A DNA stretch of 45,250 nt, taken from positions 1 through 45,250 of the forward strand of contig CAJFUN010000018.1 of assembly GCA_904420205.1 (NCBI GenBank). The letters are read 5' to 3'. The stretch is from Candidatus Parachristensenella avicola. GTDB taxonomy: Bacteria; Bacillota; Clostridia; Christensenellales; UMGS416. Every line of letters starts with the position of its first letter. The first letter of the stretch is position 1. The notes under the pieces are model-generated. The model was not told where the DNA came from, searched no databases, and worked only from the letters and a program-made list of their open reading frames with translations. Positions 41,623-45,250 of the stretch are shown here, one piece after another. The translations under genes and the position numbers were made by a program.

Positions 41623-42993
41623 CTAGGCCAGCGGGTTAAATTCCCTTTTGCGGTGCACGGGCAGCTGGCGGCCGATCGGCCGCGTCATGAGAAAGTAGCG
41701 GGTTTCATCATAAATATGATCTTCGCCCTCCGTATCTACGTCTTCGACGTTGGAGGGTGAATAAACAAGCGCGGGCACGGTGCGGATAAAATCGCGGCAG
41801 CTGCTGAATACATAGAGGCCGGGCATGCAACCGCTGTCCATGGCAAGGCGAGCGTGCAGCTGCATTTTGCCCGAGAGCCTGGCGTGATCGGCCGGCTCGA
41901 AGGCCACGCCCTCGGCCAGCATCTGTTCGGCAATGGACTCGCCGCGCGAACTATCCCATATTGCAGGATCGGCTATGGAGGCCATCGGAATTCCGGCAGC
42001 TCGCTCGGAGGCTTCGCGATCCAGAATTCCTCGTGCAATTGCCGCCGCCGTCAACTTCAGGCCGGTATTGGGTTCGCCCGGTACGCAGCCATACCACTCC
42101 CTATAGCGATATACACGCCCGTCAGGCGCTGTGGCCCACCAGCCTACGGAAAAAGGACGAGTATATCCAAAGTCAAAAGAACGAGCGCGGGGCCAGTGAT
42201 CAGGGATGGGGAAGGGGGCGATCACATGGGTATTGATGCCGTCGCCATAATGGGATGGGTCGTCTCGCCATTCGCTGAATACTTGGCCGGCAAAGGCGTT
42301 CCAATTGCCCATTAGATAGGCTTCTCGAAGCGCTTGGGGCAGCCCCTCCAGGGTCAGCGTATACTCCTCGCCCAAATGCGGATTATCCGTTACCCGAGCC
42401 GGAATAAACTCATACAGCCTGCGCCGGGAAATGCCCAGCAACTGGGAATACTGCTGGACAAACCAACGCCCGCCTTGAGGCGCCGGGTCGATAAAGGCCG
42501 CTTTTACCCAGGCATGCCCAATGCCCCCTGGGTTTGCGGTAGCGCGGATAACCGGCTGAAGCCTCAGCTCCCGCGGCGCGCGGACGCGGCTTTTTAAAAA
42601 GTCATAGACTTCCCGGGGGAAGTGGGTCAGTTCGTCCAGGAATAAGCTGTGAATCTCTGCGCCCTGATAAGCGAAGCGATCTTCCGCCTTGTTGCAGTGT
42701 CGGAAGAGCATTTCGCTGCCGTTGGTCAGGCGCAAGCTGTGGTTTGCGTTGCTATAGCGGCCCAGTTGTTTAGGAATTAGGCGGTGGGCTTGCTCGATGA
42801 GCGAGCTCTCCAGCTGAGGATAGGTGCGCCGGAATAGATAAGCTCGCATCCCGGGGTGATCCAGGCACTGGGCTAAGGCCTCCATCACGATGGCGGCAGA
42901 CTTTCCGCCTCCGGCCGCTCCTCCATAGAGCAATTCATCGGCGACCGAAAGATGGAAACGCCGCTGCGGTGGCGTGGGGATATAGGCGCTCAT
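41623..42993 (-). CDS. Phage terminase large subunit
   Basis: 456 residues from the ATG at 42993, which overlaps the small-subunit stop (ATGA); a longer frame to 43311 is only a shadow of the small-subunit gene. The ATPase domain has Walker A GGAAGGGKS (24-32) and Walker B LFLDE (117-121), with ATANPGG as the coupling motif. The C-terminal nuclease domain begins SFDFGYTRPFSVGWW (first acidic residue) and has ASIADPAIWD as a later acidic site. It pumps DNA into the procapsid and cuts concatemers. All key residues look intact. A terminator follows, so it ends its own two-gene unit, 14 kb from the portal gene. Confidence 0.92.
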   Translation of the reverse strand: MSAYIPTPPQRRFHLSVADELLYGGAAGGGKSAAIVMEALAQCLDHPGMRAYLFRRTYPQLESSLIEQAHRLIPKQLGRYSNANHSLRLTNGSEMLFRHCNKAEDRFAYQGAEIHSLFLDELTHFPREVYDFLKSRVRAPRELRLQPVIRATANPGGIGHAWVKAAFIDPAPQGGRWFVQQYSQLLGISRRRLYEFIPARVTDNPHLGEEYTLTLEGLPQALREAYLMGNWNAFAGQVFSEWRDDPSHYGDGINTHVIAPFPIPDHWPRARSFDFGYTRPFSVGWWATAPDGRVYRYREWYGCVPGEPNTGLKLTAAAIARGILDREASERAAGIPMASIADPAIWDSSRGESIAEQMLAEGVAFEPADHARLSGKMQLHARLAMDSGCMPGLYVFSSCRDFIRTVPALVYSPSNVEDVDTEGEDHIYDETRYFLMTRPIGRQLPVHRKREFNPLA

Positions 42994-43487
42994 GGCGCTT
43001 CCTCCCGGGCGCGGGCCCAGGATTCCGGATCCGGTCGGGGAATGGACAGGCCTGCGGCGACGTCGGAGCCTGCAGACGGCTCCGGAAGCGATTGCCGCAG
43101 GGATTCGTGGTTGAGCTTGCGGTCGGCGCAATCCTCCAGGCCTGTCCATTTTCCCAGAAGCTTGAGCAACTCCAGCGCGGTTTTTCCATCGATGACGTAA
43201 CCGGCTTCGGTCGATTTTCCCTTCGCGGATGCTGGCCGTGCGTTTAGCGTAGCGTCCAGTGCCTGCATGGCGCGGCGGGCGAGATATTGCGGGGATAACC
43301 CCTCGCGCCATAGTGCGTCGCGCAGCATGCTCTCTAGGGCAAGCTGTATATCTGGCCGGGCCAATAGCCTGCCCGCCGCCTGTTCAAGTGCCTTTCCGCG
43401 ATAGCCCGCCAGCCGGGCGGCTTCTTCGCCCTGGCCTCCAGTCGCTAGATAGTGCCGGCAAAAGGCTTGTTCTTTGCTTGTCAGCAT
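42990..43487 (-). CDS. Phage terminase small subunit
   Basis: 165 residues from the ATG at 43487 with AGGAGG 7 bases upstream; an upstream in-frame ATG at 43571 would read through the leader hairpins. The terminase_2-type N-terminus is MLTSKEQAFCRHYLATGGQG, then EAARLAGYRGKALEQAAGRL (helix-turn-helix), then RPDIQLALE, typical of small terminases that recognise packaging sites. The C-terminal half links to the large subunit and is rich in polar residues. The ATGA overlap with the large subunit indicates coupled translation. Confidence 0.9.
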   Translation of the reverse strand: MLTSKEQAFCRHYLATGGQGEEAARLAGYRGKALEQAAGRLLARPDIQLALESMLRDALWREGLSPQYLARRAMQALDATLNARPASAKGKSTEAGYVIDGKTALELLKLLGKWTGLEDCADRKLNHESLRQSLPEPSAGSDVAAGLSIPRPDPESWARAREEAP

Positions 43488-43516
43488 GATATGCCTCCTT
43501 ATAAGGAATAAAGATG

Positions 43517-43549
43517 AAAAAAGCCCCGGCGACATTAAAGCGCCGGGGC
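43517..43549 (-). terminator. Intrinsic terminator in the small-terminase leader
   Basis: GCCCCGGCG (43523-43531) pairs perfectly with CGCCGGGGC (43541-43549), and six T follow on the minus strand. It lies between the terminase promoter and the gene. Confidence 0.88.
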
Positions 43550-43554
43550 GAAAT

Positions 43555-43584
43555 AAAAAGTGCCGCTTCAACAGATAAGCGGCA
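43555..43584 (-). terminator. Second leader hairpin before the small terminase
   Basis: TGCCGCTT / AAGCGGCA (43561-43568, 43577-43584) with an 8-base loop is followed on the minus strand by C and five T. Together with the next hairpin it makes a tandem terminator in the leader. Confidence 0.75.
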
Positions 43585-43607
43585 TTAGCCCAATAAGGGA
43601 TAATAGT

Positions 43608-43635
43608 ATTCTATCATAAATTTGGAGGAATGCAA
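43608..43635 (-). promoter_or_regulatory. Promoter of the terminase unit
   Basis: On the minus strand TTGCAT (43635-43630), a 16 bp spacer ending in TGA, and TAGAAT (43613-43608). It has the same layout as the portal promoter. Confidence 0.65.
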
Positions 43636-43639
43636 GGCT

Positions 43640-44000
43640 GCCCTTTTACCGCATGATGGCGAGGAAGATTGAATGCACGAACGTATGTAAAAGCCTTCAT
43701 TTTGCTTAATATTGGTTATTGCGATAAATATCAGCTGTGCTGGTTGGCCTCATCCCAAAGCCGGGGCCATCATTGATTGGGATACGGTCGATGCTGACCA
43801 CTATCATTTGCCGGACAGGCGTTCAGTTATCGAAACTTCGCTTGCCTCGGCCCGTCATTTCCAAGACGGGATAAGGGAAAAGGCGGAAGCATGCGGTTTG
43901 CACGAGATATCTCGGTCGAATGATAGGGCGTATTTCCTTACCGTTGTGATCCCCGCGCGCATAAGGGTTGCTAAAGGTCTGGGACAAGGAGCGGGAAAAT
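43640..44000. other. Intergenic stretch without a convincing gene
   Basis: About 360 bp between the terminase promoter and the XRE promoter. An open frame runs on the plus strand (from 43712), but it has no ribosome binding site and its composition looks random, and a minus-strand frame is no better. One feature is CGAACGTATGTAAA near 43679, a half match to a LexA box (left half only). Confidence 0.5.
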
Positions 44001-44009
44001 GTGCTATAC

Positions 44010-44018
44010 TAATTATGG
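44010..44018 (+). promoter_or_regulatory. Extended -10 of the XRE/nitroreductase unit
   Basis: TATACT is preceded immediately by TGC around 44001-44009, about 30 bases upstream of the XRE start. No clear -35. Position given to within about 10 bases. Confidence 0.45.
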
Positions 44019-44040
44019 AAAAAAACGGGGGTGAAGTGCG

Positions 44041-44283
44041 ATGGCGGAAAAGCACAATCAATTGGGGCAGCGTATCCGCATGGAACGGCGGTGCGCCGGA
44101 TTAACCCAACAGCAGTTGGGAGAAAGGATCGGCCTGACGCGCTGTCCCGCCCAGCGGATCGGGCAGTGGGAATCCGGATATCGACTGCCCGATCCAAAGC
44201 GGCTTGTCCAAATTGAGCAGGCGCTTGACCTGACGGAAGGTACGTTGACGGCGATGCGCGAAGCAGCTGACCTGAAACAGTAA
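44041..44283 (+). CDS. XRE-family helix-turn-helix regulator
   Basis: 80 residues, almost entirely one Cro/C1-type domain: LGQRIRMERRCAGLTQQQLG, then ERIGL, an insertion TRCPAQ, then RIGQWESGYRLPDPKRLVQI and the last helix. This protein has the recognition helix widened by a few residues (LTRCPAQRIGQWE), a variant seen in regulators whose helix loops out. The ribosome site is GGGGGTGAAG. It is followed 15 bases later by the nitroreductase gene, which it probably controls. Confidence 0.85.
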   Translation: MAEKHNQLGQRIRMERRCAGLTQQQLGERIGLTRCPAQRIGQWESGYRLPDPKRLVQIEQALDLTEGTLTAMREAADLKQ

Positions 44284-44298
44284 CAAGGAGGTAAGATC

Positions 44299-44817
44299 AT
44301 GCAAAACCCAGTGATGGAAGCGATCTATGGGCGGCGTTCGGTGCGCCGTTATCAGTCCCGACGCGTGGAAAAGGAGAAGATTCAGCTGGTGCTGGATGCC
44401 GCGTTCCACGCCCCCAGCGCCCGGAACCTACAGCCATGGCATTTTACGGTAATCGAAGATCCTGCACTTATTGCCGAGCTGGAGGAAGGCGTGCGCCGGG
44501 TGGAGAATAGCCCGCAGATGCGTGTGTTTCACGGAGCGCCGGCCGTGATTATGGTCAGCGGTCACGGGGAGAATCATTGGAATCAGATCGATTGCGGCTT
44601 GGCGACAGAGAATTTGTTGCTGGCTGCCCATAGCTTGGGGCTTGGCACCTGTATGGTGGGATTCGTCATGCGGTATTTGAACCAACCGGAAGCTTCGGGT
44701 ACGCTAGAGAAGCTGCGCCTGCCGGAGGGGTTCAGCCCGCTTTATGCCGTCGCCATTGGGTATCCTGATGAGGAACCGGCTGCGCGTCCGCGGGAGAAGA
44801 AGGAAACTTGGTTATAG
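44299..44817 (+). CDS. Nitroreductase-family FMN oxidoreductase
   Basis: 172 residues, a compact member of the family. FMN-binding residues are visible in RRSVRRYQSR (12-21) and PSARNLQPWHF (39-49, phosphate and isoalloxazine contacts). The middle GLATENLLLAAHSLGLGTCM is the dimer core helix, and the C-terminal AIGYPDEEPAARPR is the closing flavin loop. It reduces nitro or quinone groups with NAD(P)H; the natural substrate is unknown. AAGGAGG lies 8 bases before the ATG. Transcribed together with the small XRE regulator; terminator follows. Confidence 0.93.
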   Translation: MQNPVMEAIYGRRSVRRYQSRRVEKEKIQLVLDAAFHAPSARNLQPWHFTVIEDPALIAELEEGVRRVENSPQMRVFHGAPAVIMVSGHGENHWNQIDCGLATENLLLAAHSLGLGTCMVGFVMRYLNQPEASGTLEKLRLPEGFSPLYAVAIGYPDEEPAARPREKKETWL

Positions 44818-44838
44818 ATTCAATCAGATGAAAGAAGC

Positions 44839-44877
44839 GCCTGCCGCGTAAATTTGGCGGCAGGCTTGCTCTTTTTT
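44839..44877 (+). terminator. Terminator of the nitroreductase unit
   Basis: GCCTGCCGC (44839-44847) and GCGGCAGGC (44857-44865) form a 9 bp stem, then TTGCTC and six T. Confidence 0.88.
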
Positions 44878-44994
44878 GCCGTATGGTGGACCGGCGTGCA
44901 TATAAATGTGATGCAGCTTCAATACATGAACGATGACTCATTGAAACAAATTTCGGTCAAAAAACAAAATATATGACAAAACCCGAACGAAAGC

Positions 44995-45090
44995 GAATGG
45001 GGAGGGAGGGGAAGGGCTGGGGAAAGACGAACGAAAAGGGGGAAAAAGGGAAGAAAAGGGATTGAAAAGGGGTGTAAAAAGGTGGTAAAA
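44995..45090 (+). other. Purine-rich tract
   Basis: About 95 bp of nearly pure A and G on the plus strand, with only scattered pyrimidines, directly upstream of the first rRNA-type promoter. It could act as an UP-like or bent element, or form unusual structure. Frames on the minus strand across it (Phe/Ser/Pro-rich) are composition artefacts. Confidence 0.7.
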
Positions 45091-45091
45091 T
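45062..45091 (+). promoter_or_regulatory. Candidate rRNA promoter P1
   Basis: TTGAAA (45062-45067), 18 bp spacer, TAAAAT (45086-45091). Confidence 0.5.
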
Positions 45092-45173
45092 AAGCCTCGC
45101 CGTTGAGCGAGAGGGCGAAACGGAGGCCACAGGGGGCCAGGGAAAAAGTTGACGAAGGGATGAAAAAAAGTAG

Positions 45174-45202
45174 TTGACAAGCCCTGGGTGATGTGGTAAG
45201 AT
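45174..45202 (+). promoter_or_regulatory. Candidate rRNA promoter P2
   Basis: A consensus -35 TTGACA (45174-45179), 17 bp spacer, and TAAGAT (45197-45202). It lies about 110 bp downstream of P1; tandem promoters are common for Bacillota rRNA operons. Confidence 0.8.
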
Positions 45203-45209
45203 AAACAAG

Positions 45210-45250
45210 CTGCTCGGTGAGCGGCAAGCTCCTTGAAAACTACATAGAAC
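45210..45250 (+). promoter_or_regulatory. rRNA-operon leader with hairpin and boxA-like site
   Basis: A short stem GCTGCTC-GGT-GAGCGGC (45210-45226) is followed by GCTCCTTGAAAA (45228-45239), close to the rRNA antitermination boxA. The text CTTGAAAACTACATAGAAC at the very end of the window is the usual style of sequence before 16S rRNA in Bacillota. The 16S gene itself should begin outside the window. Confidence 0.75.

Noticed and set aside
43677..43690. Second LexA box upstream of the terminase promoter (CGAACGTATGTAAA)
   Set aside because: Only the left half fits; the right half reads GTAA instead of GTTC.
43712..44104. 130-residue plus-strand frame between the terminase unit and the XRE gene
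   Set aside because: No ribosome site, random-looking composition, and it runs through the XRE promoter and start.
44919..45227. Minus-strand frames rich in Phe, Pro and Ser at the right end
   Set aside because: They come from the purine-rich tract and cross the rRNA promoters.

Overview
The window looks like chromosomal DNA of a Clostridia-type member of the Bacillota with moderately high GC. Supporting signs are strong AGGAGG-type ribosome binding sites, intrinsic terminators after most units, extended -10 promoters, a Bacillus-type LexA box, a SipW/TasA-type secretion operon and MerR promoters with 19 bp spacers. A sulfatase with its anaerobic maturase and a galactonate pathway fit an anaerobic, probably gut-associated, saccharolytic organism. 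That placement is inferred; no rRNA or tRNA gene lies in the window, although it ends in what looks like the leader of an rRNA operon. Layout: 1-330 is the end of a 109 bp tandem repeat array that folds into hairpins. 0.46-1.5 kb is gapA with an odd cysteine-rich tail. 1.6-2.45 kb is a frameshifted small gene divergent from an XRE regulator. 2.57-5.1 kb is a very unusual membrane protein (HtrA-like protease, kinase-C-lobe-like region, TPR-like repeats). 5.2-8.6 kb holds a GNAT acetyltransferase and a translationally coupled sulfatase/anSME pair. 8.7-9.2 kb has no protein gene but carries two near-identical units that look like small RNA genes on the minus strand, each with promoter, C-rich hairpin loop and terminator. 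9.2-13.7 kb holds a PurF-like protein lacking the glutaminase cysteine, a small zinc-ribbon membrane protein, a VanY-type carboxypeptidase, a MerR regulator and a Vat-type acetyltransferase. 13.8-17.2 kb is a D-galactonate operon (dgoD, dgoK, dgoA, lipoprotein). 17.3-27.6 kb (minus) is a phage-derived block: two small regulators under a perfect LexA box, then short-tailed-phage-like structural genes from the tail end up to the portal. 28.1-35.6 kb (plus) is a surface-protein operon: a small ORF, sipW, four TasA/camelysin-like secreted proteins, a 1066-residue vWA protein and a QPKTG-anchored wall protein. 35.7-37.3 kb is a flavin reductase/aldo-keto reductase pair behind a MerR-type promoter. 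37.4-40.4 kb is a three-gene zinc-ribbon operon. 40.6-41.5 kb is a frameshifted AraC regulator. 41.6-43.5 kb (minus) is a standalone small and large terminase pair. 44.0-44.8 kb is an XRE regulator and nitroreductase. 44.9-45.25 kb is a purine-rich tract followed by tandem rRNA-type promoters and a boxA-like leader. The most notable pattern is the split phage machinery. Terminase genes (41.6-43.5 kb) and the portal-to-tail genes (18.2-27.6 kb), adjacent in ordinary phages, are separated here by about 14 kb of host-like operons. Each block has its own promoter of the same architecture (TTGCAW, 16 bp, TGA directly before the -10) and each has hairpin/terminator structures between promoter and first gene. 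A late-regulator-like (ArpU-type) gene behind a LexA box sits at the far end. No integrase, replication or lysis genes are visible. The arrangement could be a decayed, rearranged prophage, or a domesticated SOS-controlled packaging system of the gene-transfer-agent kind; the sequence alone cannot decide.
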